From Charina bottae (Eukaryota > Chordata > Lepidosauria > Squamata > Charinaidae): 64,000 bases of DNA. Positions 54,626-64,000 of this stretch are shown one piece after another. Location of the stretch: contig JALMGJ010000002.1 in assembly GCA_023362775.1 (NCBI GenBank), positions 57,430,914-57,494,913 on the forward strand. The letters run 5' to 3'. Every line of letters begins with the position of its first letter. Within the stretch, counting starts at the first letter, position 1. The notes under the pieces are model-generated. The model saw only the letters and a list, made by a program, of their open reading frames with translations. It searched no databases and was not told the origin of the DNA. The translations under genes and the position numbers were made by a program.

Positions 54626-54906
54626 AAAGAACAAAACCCACCCATTAAACATAAGAAAAGGAGAGAAGGCTTTCCCAGAAACTGACAAAACAAACCCAAT
54701 GGGAAAACCTGAGGCACCGGCAGTGTGAAAGTAGCAATACAATAGAGGGCGCCAAAACGAGGAATGACTTCCCTTTCTAATAGTGAAAGCTTTCTAAGAA
54801 ATCCTAGAGAAAGCTTTCTCAGGAACCAATTAAAACAAAATAAATGCCATCTCCTCATATTTTTCTTAACAAAACCTGTATTTCTTTAACAAAAGACCTC
54901 TGTGAC

Positions 54907-54912
54907 TATAAG
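54907..54912 (+). promoter_or_regulatory. LTR TATA-like box
   Basis: TATAAG about 85 bp upstream of the AATAAA signal, the usual LTR arrangement. Confidence 0.5.
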
Positions 54913-54992
54913 AAGGACTGGTTGGAGTGTGCTCGCGTGGCCACCTTCCAACCAGCATACTCCGTACTTTGTACTCTGTATATGCTCTTGGG

Positions 54993-54998
54993 AATAAA
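54993..54998 (+). terminator. LTR polyadenylation signal
   Basis: AATAAA followed by a T/C-rich stretch before the LTR end. Confidence 0.6.
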
Positions 54999-55082
54999 CA
55001 GCAAACCTCTGTTCCAGCTACTGCCTGCGTCTATTCATTCCCGGCTTGGGACTAACCTTGGTAAGATTCCTTCTAACACTAT

Positions 55083-55614
55083 CATGAGGGACAGTGCCAT
55101 ATAGATAGATAAAAATGGCAGGAAGACAGGCATGAAGAAAGTAAGGAATTGATTTTCTGAAAATCTAGCAATTTGGAATGCTAACTTCAGCTTGGATCTT
55201 ATTAAAGTAGGGTAAAGTATTTTATGAAATCAATTTTCAAATTTACTTACACCAATACTGAATATATATAATTAGCACAGGTCAGTTCAACACACTTTTA
55301 TTTTTTTCTGTGAATGTAGGTGATAATGTATCTATGAAGAAATCTATAGATACGGAGAGAGAGAATAGTAATCATCATGGTTCTGCAAACTACTCTGAAG
55401 TGATAGCTCTTGAAGGCTTAGTGGGCTGTGTTGAGGATCTCACCACATAGTCTGAATGTATAAAAGTGTGTATGCACAAAGGACAGCTCCACTGCATTTA
55501 CAATTGAAAGCACTGACTATCTTCTACTGCTACCTACTGTTCTGGGAGGAGGTGATTTTCAGCTAAAGCACAAAATATATGGGAATTAGTATACCTATAC
55601 TTACAATCCATTTT
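55083..55614. other. No recognisable feature
   Basis: Nothing assignable. Confidence 0.5.
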
Positions 55615-56060
55615 AACTTAGTTTGTGCCTATGTCTTATTATGCCATTAGCTCTTCATGGCATAAGGCCTGGTTATCTGTGGGACTTCCTATATCCAATA
55701 ATTTCTGCCCACCCGGTACATTCAGGCAGAGTAGGTGAGCTCCAGGTCCCCTTAATTAAACATTGTCATCTTATGAGACCAAGGAAGCACACCTTCTCTG
55801 TTGCAGCCCCAGCCCTCTGGAATAGCATCCCCCCAGAAATAGGTATCATGCCCACTCTCTTAAAGTTCTGGAAGGCTCTTAAAACCTGGGATTAATGTGT
55901 TAGTGGAGCCATTGTTAAGCCCTGTTTTGCTATGGCTGTTGTTGTCTGGGCGGTTATGCTGTGAGGTTAGGTTTTAAATGTTTTAAATTGTATATTGGGT
56001 GTTGTAAGCTGCCCAGTCTTTTCAAGTGGGCCAGCTATAACAAATCTAAGTAATAATATA
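55615..56060 (+). mobile_element. Old L2-type LINE 3' fragment
   Basis: Encodes LALHGIRPGYLWDFLYPIIS and HTFSVAAPALWNSIPPEIG in one 90-codon frame (55623-55895), then FWKALKTWD. The 3' UTR has GTAAGCTGCCCAGTCTTTTC. The motif order equals the other L2 copies, with more divergence. Confidence 0.82.
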
Positions 56061-56820
56061 CAGTAATAATGATGATGATGTATTATAAGCAGTGGGGGTT
56101 CAATGCTTCAACAATAATGAGTGGCTTCACACATTATGCTAAACCAAATGTGTTTTGTTTGGGTAAGTATGTTAACACAACCATAGCCATTTATTTAACA
56201 GTTTATGATTAAATAAACAATACCTTAGCTCAACAGGGCAATGCATCAATCGACTCCAGTGGCAATAGTGTTTATCTGTGGTATCCATACATATACTACT
56301 CTACTTGTACAGGGATAGCATTTCTATTCATTAGAATGGCCTGTTCTTCAGCTGTCCTTATGATGATTCACATAACTAAATATACTTGGTTAGTATGTAT
56401 ATTTAACAAGATATTTAATTTTAGTTGTTATCAGGAAGAAACCATCTCATTGTTTCTGAGTACAATAATAATTAAAATGTTTGCATTTTTTTTTGTTTTA
56501 TCTGTTTGTAAATTTTGATCAGTGTTTTATTTGAAATGACTTGGAAGAGGTTTCAAAGCAATTATTCATTATGCTGACTTCCCAGTTACTAGAAACCTGC
56601 TGTCTTTGCTTCTATATATTTAGTTTTCCATTGCCCAGTATGGAATTATATTATACCTCTCCCCACCACCACCACCAAAAAAAATCTTGTGTAGGCTGTA
56701 AATGTACATCATAGAAACTTCCTTTATAGCTCTTAAAAAGCACACAGTGAGCAAATCTGTGCTTGGTGAATTTTTTTGTGATGAGAATCTGCTCATTGAT
56801 TCTTAATGGTTCTCATACAC
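56061..56820. other. No recognisable feature
   Basis: No gene or repeat family seen. Confidence 0.5.
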
Positions 56821-56824
56821 ACAC

Positions 56825-56886
56825 GAGAAGAGAAGAGAAGAGAAGAGAAGAGAAGAGAAGAGAAGAGAAGAGAAGAGAAGAGAAGA
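56825..56886 (+). repeat. (AGAAG)n pentanucleotide
   Basis: About 12 tandem units of GAGAA/AGAAG; creates an Arg/Glu-rich artefact frame. Confidence 0.97.
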
Positions 56887-57502
56887 GGCCATGCTGCTTT
56901 AGACAGCCTAATTCTTGTTCAGTATTTTGATCCCATAGTGGCCAACTGGATGCCTATAGGAAGCCCAAATAGAAGACATAAAGGAAATGGCAACTTTGCT
57001 CCTTTTTCTGTGTGTATGTATTGCAAGCCAGATGTCAGTATGTTTCATAATAATTTCATTTTCTGGTCTTAAAATTCAAGTTGAATGGAAAACCTATCAG
57101 TACTGCTACACAGTAATTGTTGAATGCAGCACAAAATAAGGGAAAGCTATTTTATGTTTAGCTCCCTCCCCTCTTCCTTCTCTTTCATTAGCTAGCAGAA
57201 ACATGAAAGGAAAAGCAGAATGCTATCATCTCATGAGATAAATTTGATTAGGTATTAAAGGGCTGTCGCTGTTTTGAATAGCTTGGTCATAGTTGCCATT
57301 TCTTTTGATTTCCACCATCTGTTCTGGCTACAAAATTCTACTATTAACTGAATCAATTGTGAGTCAGACTACTGAATCAAAACACTCAGAGTTTGTCAGA
57401 AACCATGAATAAAGAGACTTAATTCAAGCAGCCATGAGTAAACTTCCTTTTTATAGGTTTCTGCCTGCATCTGTATTAGGAAAAAGAAAGCAGCATGAAT
57501 AG
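56887..57502. other. No recognisable feature
   Basis: No gene or repeat family seen. Confidence 0.5.
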
Positions 57503-57750
57503 AGCCAGTTTGGTCTAGTGGTTAAGGCAACGGGCTAGAAACCAGGAGACTGTGGGTTCTAGTCCCGCCTTAGGCATGAAAGCCAGCTGGGTGACCTTGG
57601 GCCAGTCACTCTCTCAGCCCAACCCACCTAACAGGGTTGTTGTTGTGGGGAAAAGAGGAGGAGGAAGGAGTATTAGGTATGTTCCCCACCTTGAGTTATT
57701 TATAAAAATAATAAAGGCGGGATAAAAAATAAATAAATAAAATAAATAAA
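57503..57750 (+). mobile_element. MIR-like SINE, full length reference copy
   Basis: tRNA-like head GAGCCAGTTTGGTCTAGTGG with A box and GTGGGTTCTAGTCCCGCC B box. The core GCTGGGTGACCTTGGGCCAG is comparable to the mammalian MIR core GTGACCTTGGGCAAGTCAC. GTTGTTGTTGTGGGG, GAGTTATTTATAAAAATAAT and an AATAAATAAATAAA tail follow. The tail resembles the local L2 terminus, suggesting L2 mobilisation as in MIR. Confidence 0.92.
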
Positions 57751-58056
57751 TATGCAGGGAGAAAGTAGTACCGTAATCATTTCCAACTATGAAGATATCT
57801 TTAGAAGATAAAGTAATGTTGATGGGTGTATGTTGATGGTACAGTATGAGAAAATAAGAGATGCAGTGAACATTCTTGAAGTGGGTGAGGACCACAGTGA
57901 TTGAAGCAATGGTTGAGGATTTTTCTTTCTGTTTTTCAGCTAGGTTAAACCTATTTAACTGCTTACCCTTCAGGTCTGCATGTGTGTTTCCCACCTCAGA
58001 ACAATAGGAAATAATGAAAGCAATGTTCATCAATTGTGTTGGAAGAAGCTCTGGTA

Positions 58057-58138
58057 AGAAGGAAGGAAGGAAGGAAGGAAGGAAGGAAGGAAGGAAGGAA
58101 GGAAGGAAGGAAGGAAGGAAGGAAGGAAAGAAGGAAGG
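58057..58138 (+). repeat. (GGAA)n tetranucleotide
   Basis: About 20 GGAA units with one interruption (GAAAGAAGG) near the end. It creates a Phe/Pro/Ser frame on the minus strand that is not a gene. Confidence 0.97.
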
Positions 58139-58271
58139 TCCATCCAACTTGTTGCATAGTCCTGGTTTATATAATAGTTGTAGTTAAGTCAGTTGCCAGA
58201 TAAATTATACAACTAAAATTGTTGGATCAGATTTGGAAGATATGTAAACTGACCAGTGGTTAGTATCACAA

Positions 58272-58500
58272 AGTTATAGCTAGTATGGTACAGTGGTGAA
58301 CGTAATACATTGGCACTAGGAAGACCCAATTCAAGTCCATCTCAGCCATAGAAGTTCTCAAGGTGATCTTGGGCCAATTCTCTCTCTCAACCTTAAACCA
58401 CCTCATGGATTTGTTCTTGTGGAGAAAAATAGAAAGAAATGGAGTATTAGGTACACTGCCTTTGCTCCTAGTACAAAAAGCAGGATATGAATCTAACAAA
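58272..58500 (+). mobile_element. Degenerate MIR-like SINE
   Basis: TAGCTAGTATGGTACAGTGG head, CAAGGTGATCTTGGGCCAAT core and GGAGTATTAGGTACACTGCC match the family at reduced identity; the tail is lost. Confidence 0.75.
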
Positions 58501-60200
58501 GCAATCCAATCAAAGTAGAAAATGGTTCTAAGAAACTTTGACTAAGGAAATAATGGTAGCATGCCATACTCTCTTTGTGCTTATATGTTTCAATATTAAA
58601 CTTAGGATCTCATTATTTATTTATTTTAATTTTAAATTTCTAATTTTAGTTTTAATCAGTAGATGTTCTGGATGACCTATGATCTCCTTCTGGTATATGT
58701 CTCTAACACTATTCTAAGGGGTCTTTGTAAACTGGTGATTGCTCATTTCTCTGGCCTTCTCAAAAGGCAGTCCCACTCCTTATCTAAGGAAATAATAATC
58801 TCCTTCTTTGAATTACCATTTTAATATACAGTCACTTTACCCAAAGTCTCATTTACTAGATCTCCCAGACACAACACAGTACTTCTACTATGTTACTTGG
58901 CAGTGAATTACATCATTTTCTTTCCTAAAGACCATTATAAATTTGTAAATGTGGATATGGATTTGCAATTTGTACTCTTATCTGTATATCATTAGTCAGA
59001 TTTTTTAAAATGTCTCTATTGTGAAGGGGAAATGCATAATTTAATGCAACTGGTTCTAATCAGCATGCATGTCAATGCCCATCTGATGATGAATAATGCA
59101 AAAATTGCTTTGATATTCTAGATAATTGCTGGCCTTTATTGCCATTGCCTTGAAAGTCCCACTTGCATTGTTGTGACATTGTATGACATGGATAAACCCA
59201 AAGTCTGTAATTGCATTTGGAAAAAAATAATAATTCTTGAAAATGAAGGATCATGCATATTATTACATGAAAGTAGACAATGTAATATTCCCATAATTAT
59301 ATAAGCTTATAGCTCCACAGAGTTTCCTTGAAGGCTGTGTAATGCAACACTATTAAGGACTTCTTTAAATGCCTACCTGCCAGTGCATGCATACAAACCA
59401 AAACAACATGATTTTATTATTCACAATAAAATGAGTTCAGCATCAGGAAAGTAGAAGCAAATTTCATTTATTTCAGTATTCATGTACGTACTATGATTTA
59501 AGTTAATTTAAGATGAAAGTGTATTTAGATGGCTTTTTAAGTAACATGCCTGGTAAATAGTCTCACCAGTCCAATATAACAGATACATAGAAACATCTGT
59601 ATGGAACAATAGTAATGGTGAAGACAAAATAAAACACAAGACTTTTTACAGAGAACATAGCAGGATCTCATGGACACAGCTGTTCCTTTCATTGTGGCAG
59701 TTCAGTTGAAAAGCTCCATATGATCAGTTCTTCCAGGTTGTGTTCTTAACACAGGTTCAAGTCATATGGAATATAATATAACTTTTACAGGTTCAAGTCA
59801 GGTTCAAGTCATATGGAATATAATATAACTTTTCTGCAAGATAAAGTTCACTCTAAATATAACGCATTTCAGATGATCAGTCTGGTGTTGCTTTGATGCT
59901 TATCTGGGTATCCAGATAGTCTCATCCCACAAGTATGGTCATGCAAATAGACTAAGAATCATTTGTTAAATATTTATGCATATATTTCTGGAATGTTGAC
60001 AGTCTAAATTTCTAATCACTCTCATGCAAGATTAGAGCACTGGAATTTAATCATTTCACTATCCAATAATATTTGGGGATATGAACAGTTGACAAGTAAC
60101 TGATATTCAATCCTTTGCTTGAAGACTTTGAATAAAACATAGCTCGTGTATTAGGGGTTAGAAAACACATTCCACCTCTAGGCTTGACTTTGATTAGCAG
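58501..60200. other. No gene; one 47-bp tandem duplication
   Basis: GGTTCAAGTCATATGGAATA plus the next 13 bases occurs at 59754-59786 and 59801-59833. No other structure found. Confidence 0.6.
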
Positions 60201-60282
60201 AGGCAATACAGAATTGTAGAGTTCCAAATAATCTTAGTGGTCATCTAGTTCAACCCCCTGCTCAGAGCAGGTTCCATTAGAC

Positions 60283-60501
60283 CAGAGCTTTCCAAACTGT
60301 GTGTCATGGCTGCTGCTGCCTCCGAGCCCTGCCAGGATTCCGCGCAGGTCCTAGTGCCTGCCTTGTGCCTTGCTGCCTCCAAACCTGCTGTGATTCCGTG
60401 CAGGTTCTATTGCCTGCCTTGTGCCCTGCTGTAAGAGTGTGTCGCGAAATGATGCATGTTTAAAAAGTGTGTCACCAAAATGAAAAGTTTGGAAAGCTCT
60501 G
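60283..60501. mobile_element. hAT MITE inside CR1
   Basis: CAGAGCTTTCCAAACTGTGT at the left, AGTTTGGAAAGCTCTG at the right. 8-bp duplication CATTAGAC at 60275-60282 and 60502-60509. 219 bp; internal sequence is the reverse of 47490-47723 with a local duplication of the CTGCCTTGTGCC block. Confidence 0.93.
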
Positions 60502-60659
60502 CATTAGACCATCTCTGACAGATAACCATCCAGCCTCTGTTTGAAGACCTCTGATGAAGGACAGCTCACTACTTCATATGGTTGCCTTCTATTGGCTGAA
60601 AACTTATACAGTCAGGAAGTTCCTCCTGATGTTTAGCCTGAATCCACTTCCTTGTAGTT

Positions 60660-61000
60660 TTAGCTCACTGATTCCTGTCTTGACCTATGGAGCAATAGAG
60701 AATAAGTCAACTTTCTCTTCTGAAAGACTGCTCTCATATATCCCCTCAGTGACCTTTTATGTAGGTTAAATATATCCATATCCATTAACTGTTCCTTATA
60801 GGGTTTGGTTTCCAGACCCTTCACCATCTTGGTAGCCCTCCTCTGAACTTCCTCCAATTTGTTACTCTCCTTTTTGAACTCTGATGCCCAGAACTGTACC
60901 CAGTAGACCAAATGGGGTCTGACTAGGACAAAGTAAAGTGGAACAATAACTTTCCTTGATATGTTCTCTCTCTTTCCCTCCTTCCCTCCCATTAATACTC
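60660..61000 (-). pseudogene. CR1-type RT C-terminal fragment
   Basis: VLVRPHLVYWVQFWA, KLEEVQRRATKMVKGLE, DIFNLHKRSLRGYMRAVFQ: the stretch after the RT core in CR1/L2-group LINEs. One open frame of roughly 110 codons remains, but the upstream text does not match the family. It is a 3' remnant with no catalytic motif. Confidence 0.82.
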
Positions 61001-61070
61001 CCCAAGATATTTGCCTTTTGAGCAAATGACCCCATTGGCTCATGATTAACTTGTGATCAACAAAGACACC

Positions 61071-62530
61071 CGTTCATATATACTACTGCCAAGCCAAGTC
61101 TCCCATATCCTATACTTGTGCCTTACACAGATGCAGAACTTTACATTTCTCCCTGAAAAATTACACTGTATTCATTTCAGCCCAATGTTCAAGCTTCTCT
61201 AGCTTCTGAATCTTCTTTTTCATCTAATGTATTAGCTACCCCAATCCGTTTTGTGTCATCTCCTTTCTCCCGTTTTTCCATCTTGTAAGGATTGATGGTA
61301 ACTGTGTCTTCAGTATCTCATTTTGTAGAATTTCTCATCTTACCTGGATACTTTTCTCCTTAAGTATTTGTGGCCAATGGATCCAATCTACCTTCCCTTG
61401 GAGTACATCAAAATCTGCTCTTCTGAAGTTCAGTATGCAGGTCTGATTTTTATCCATTCTTCTTTCCCTAGATATAACACATTCAGGTATAACATTATCA
61501 CTTTCCCCAAATTGCTGGCTGGTTTAACTTCTTAACCAATTCCTTCCTGTTGGCTAAGATCAGGTCCAGCATAGCAGACCCCCTTGTTATTTATTCCATC
61601 TTCTGATAAATGAAGTTCTCAATGATGGAAGGCAGTAATTTATTGCACTTTTGACTCTTGGCAGAGTTAGATTCCCAGCAGATGTCAGGATTACTGAAAT
61701 CCCCCATTCTTATTATCACATATCTCTTTCAAAGGAAGAGTAAACCTTGTCTGTATTTTCCTGCCCATCTGGTCTATAATAAACTCCCACAACAGTATCA
61801 CCTTTGTTTTTCTTTTCTTTTATTTTTACCTAAATTATTTCAACAAGTTGTCCATGCTGCATTTCCTGGATTTCTGTGCAAGTATTTTTTTCCCCTTTCT
61901 GTATAGTGTAACACCCCCCATCATTTCTATGGGATCTATTCTTTTTGAATATCTTGTAGCCTTCCAGTGTTCTGTGACAATCATGAGTATTATCCCACAA
62001 AGTTTCAGTGATGTCTATCCCATCATATTTGTCTTCCTGAATTAGATCTTTAGTTCTCATTGTTTATTTCCCAAACTCTTCCTCTGTTTTCTTCAGCCCA
62101 GTCCTTGGCTGCATATTTAGTTCTGAGCTATTGACACACTCCCCCTTTTGTTTTAGTTTATTGATCTGATAAGACTGACAAGGTGCCTGGCATTTTTCTT
62201 TATAATTATTGGCAGATGTTCCCATCTCTTCCCAGGAGTCCTTCATGAAAGTAGCACAGGTCACTATCATAGAATCCAAACCTTTCTAAGTGACACCATT
62301 TGATAGACAGTTGCTGACTTCCAGAGTCCTATGTTGTCTTCTTGTACTACGGCCCAAAACTGGACGATTGATGTAAAAGCTGTGGACCTAATTTCTTCAC
62401 TTTTCTGCCTAAGGCTTCATAATCTCCAGAGACTTTCAAGGGCCATGTCATTCATCTCCATATGGATCAGAAAGAAAGGATGTGTGTGGTTGATCATCTA
62501 ACAGATAGTAAAAATAGAAATTATAAGAAT
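61071..62530. other. Unassigned; possible old repeat, minus strand
   Basis: Phrases such as CTTTACATTTCTCCCTGAAA, TTTTGTGTCATCTCC and GGTCCAGCATAGCAGACCCC resemble dispersed reptile repeats often next to CR1-type 3' ends, but I cannot name a family. All frames are short and broken. It may be an old LINE body continuing from 61070. Confidence 0.35.
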
Positions 62531-62539
62531 GCCATGGAA

Positions 62540-64000
62540 AGCTAGGTAAAAGACCTTGCGAGACCTTGGCGCTGCAACAAGATGGAAGAGCAGAGCAGCG
62601 GAGCGTGTTAGATCTTAAGGCACGCCGACTTGGACGAACTCTTGGTGGGCCTGGTGGTCTTTAACTGTGGGGGAGGGGGTCTAAGGGGGGACGACGGGTT
62701 CAGGAATGGGGGACCAGCCATAATATCCCCATGAAATCAACAACTGTTGAAGGTTTTTTATTGGACTTTTAACTTTAGTTTAACAACTAAGAGGAAGCCC
62801 CCATCTACACCCACATTTATTTATAGGCGGCAGAGACTTTTTAGGGTCCCTGTAGTGTGAATGTGGCCCCCCCTGGAAGTGAGAGAGTCAGGGGGGAGTC
62901 CAAGACTGTGTGATAGTATGTATGAGTGCCCACACCTGAGTGGGAGACAGGTGGAGGGCAGGAGTGGATGATATCTCTCTGCGACCAGTGAGAGTGGTTG
63001 TGGGGGGATATTGCAGGTGTGGTTGTGGTGGTTAGGCCCTATCAGTGCTGAGAGCTTAGGCTGGTGCGCTGGGGGGGCCCTACCATCACTAGAAGTTGAT
63101 TGAGCTTGAGAGATGTGTGTGTGGGGGAGGGGACCTGTGTTTCAACCTAGGGTCTTTGAAGGTCCGGGAGTGGAGGCATCTGGACCTGGAAGCTCTGGGG
63201 GTTACGGAGTGGGCTGCCCTATCAAAGTGGTGACGGGCCGGGGATGTTATGACGGGAACCGGAGGGCGGGCCATCGTTGGGGAAGACGCCCCCAGTGTTT
63301 GTTACCGGTGGTGTGTTCCGGCCCTCCAGGTTCATACCCAGGTCCTGGTCAGCAGATCCTTGAGGGCCCTGGTTTCCGGCTGCTGCTGCTTAATGCCAGG
63401 TCTGTTAACAACAAGGGCCACCTCATATGTGATTTGATCACGGAAGAGGGGGCAGACCTGGCATGTTTCACCGAGACCTGGCTGAGCTCGGAGGGGGGGG
63501 GGTAGCCCTCTCTGAAATATGCCCAGCCGGGTTTCAAGTGTGGCACCAGCCGAGACTCCAGGGCAGGGGAGGAGAGGTGGCGGTTGTAATTCGAGAGTCT
63601 CTAGTGGCCTTCAGGGGCACTGCTCCGCAAGTGGCCAGTTGTGAGACCCTGTTTTTCAAGTTGGGTTCTCGAGAACAGTTGGGAGTGTTGCTGCTGTACC
63701 AGCCTCCCTGCTGCGTAGCGACATCCCTGCCTGAGCTGCTGGAGGCCGTCTCGGGGCTGGCGGTGGAATTCCCTAGGCTTATGGTTCTGGGGGATTTCAA
63801 TCTGCCGTCCCTGGGACGTGCCTCTGAGGCGGCTCGGGAGTTCATGACTACCATGGCAGCCATGGGCCTGTTCCAGATTATTCGAGACCCAACTCAAGAC
63901 AGTGGACTCACCCTGGACTTAGTTTTCTTGTCGGAGCAGTGGCAGTATGCTCTGAGGGGAGAGTTACATCTTTCCCCTTTGTCATGGTCAGATCATGCCC
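62540..64000 (+). mobile_element. L2-type LINE, 5' end, continues beyond window
   Basis: GC-richer DNA from about 62540 reads as a LINE 5' UTR (GAGACCTTGGCGCTGCAACA, GTGGGCCTGGTGGTCTTTAA), followed by the endonuclease coding region from about 63360. The endonuclease motifs and family resemblance to the 3' halves elsewhere point to the L2 clade. It is cut by the window edge, so completeness is unknown. Confidence 0.82.
63360..64000 (+). pseudogene. L2-type ORF2 endonuclease domain, one frameshift
   Basis: APE-type endonuclease that nicks DNA for LINE insertion. GFRLLLLNARSVNNKGHLIC (N-containing first motif), then ADLACFTETWLSS (TETW, catalytic Glu), up to a run of ten Gs at about 63493-63502. 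There the frame ends in TAG (63503-63505); in the next frame it continues VALSEICPAGFQVW, VAVVIRESLVAF, LGVLLLYQPP, RLMVLGDFNLPS (GDFN), DPTQDSGLTLDLVFLS and SWSDHA (SDH) to the window end without a stop. So a single-base indel in a G homopolymer is the only break seen, either a real mutation or a sequencing error. The 5' extension of the frame to an ATG at 63113 is probably UTR. Confidence 0.85.

Larger units (their letters stand above)
53906..55078 (+). repeat. Endogenous retrovirus solo LTR with nested SINE
   Basis: TGTTGGAA at the left and TTCTAACA at the right are inverted termini, flanked by the 4-bp duplication CTAT (53902-53905 and 55079-55082). TATAAG at 54907-54912 and AATAAA at 54993-54998 sit in the order expected of U3-R. 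After removing the SINE at 54288-54625 and its duplication the LTR is about 820 bp. No internal retroviral sequence adjoins it, so it is a solo LTR left by recombination. A 4-bp TSD fits gammaretrovirus-like elements; class is inferred. Confidence 0.75.
60205..61070 (-). mobile_element. CR1-type LINE 3' region with nested hAT MITE
   Basis: Minus-strand element: the 3' end ATTGTAGAGTTCCAAATAAT and CATCTAGTTCAACCCCCTG (+), then GTTTAGCCTGAATCCACTTC. The RT C-terminus is in the 61043-60660 frame: VIVPLYFVLVRPHLVYWVQF, WASEFKKESNKLEEVQRRAT and KMVKGLETKPY, the classic CR1-group ending. The text is interrupted exactly by the MITE at 60283-60501. Confidence 0.85.

Noticed and set aside
57614..58147. 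177-codon minus-strand frame
   Set aside because: It joins a (GGAA)n run, unique DNA and a SINE; the parts have different origins.
61658..62279. Several short frames on both strands in the 61-62.5 kb region
   Set aside because: None has a recognisable motif, and the region resembles decayed repeat text.
63113..63505. 130-codon frame as a host gene start
   Set aside because: Its C-terminal half is a LINE endonuclease (TETW); the N-terminal half is low-complexity Gly-rich UTR translation.

Overview
The window reads as non-coding chromosomal DNA of a squamate reptile (lizard or snake). The evidence is the repeat mixture: BovB/RTE LINEs, tRNA-headed SINEs ending in CCTTTACCTTT (Sauria-SINE type), MIR-like SINEs with AATAAATA tails, L2- and CR1-type LINEs, an L1-like element, Penelope-like elements (PLEs), hAT miniature transposons and a Ty1/copia element. 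I found no host exon, tRNA gene or rRNA gene. Every long reading frame I could assign belongs to a mobile element or to low-complexity DNA. The genus cannot be fixed from this sequence.

Layout. 1-2.5 kb: GC-rich stub and a decayed BovB. 4.1-11 kb: a nested complex in which a PLE of one family (PLE-B) carries a 1.95 kb hAT-like transposon with two minisatellites. A 1.7 kb piece of that complex was copied 5.1 kb downstream into a PLE of another family (PLE-A). 12-28 kb: SINEs, CR1/L2 fragments, a (TTTTA)n block, a perfectly palindromic PLE-A insertion at 20.4 kb and a CpG-rich hAT MITE at 22.5 kb. 28.3-33.7 kb: a PLE-A element whose reading frame was split by a full-length BovB with an open 931-codon frame. 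34.1-41.5 kb: a complete but mutated Ty1/copia element split by a 2.6 kb L1-like insertion, which itself holds an L2 3' end. 41.6-42.3 kb: a fold-back PLE-B insertion. 42.8-55 kb: L2, SINEs, two copies of an LTR-like repeat, a hAT MITE and a retroviral solo LTR. 55-62.5 kb: old L2, microsatellites and CR1 with a hAT MITE inside. 62.5-64 kb: the 5' end of a relatively young L2-type LINE that runs off the window.

Insertion order can be read directly from target-site duplications (TSDs): BovB after PLE-A (12-bp TSD), L1-like after copia (14 bp), hAT-like after PLE-B (8 bp), Sauria SINE after the solo LTR (11 bp), L2 after CR1, hAT MITE after CR1 (8 bp). Both PLE families carry sequences that fit the hammerhead ribozyme core (CUGANGA, stem II, GAAA). 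The copia element has a primer-binding site matching the anticodon region of initiator tRNA-Met. These are the most interesting structures in the window.
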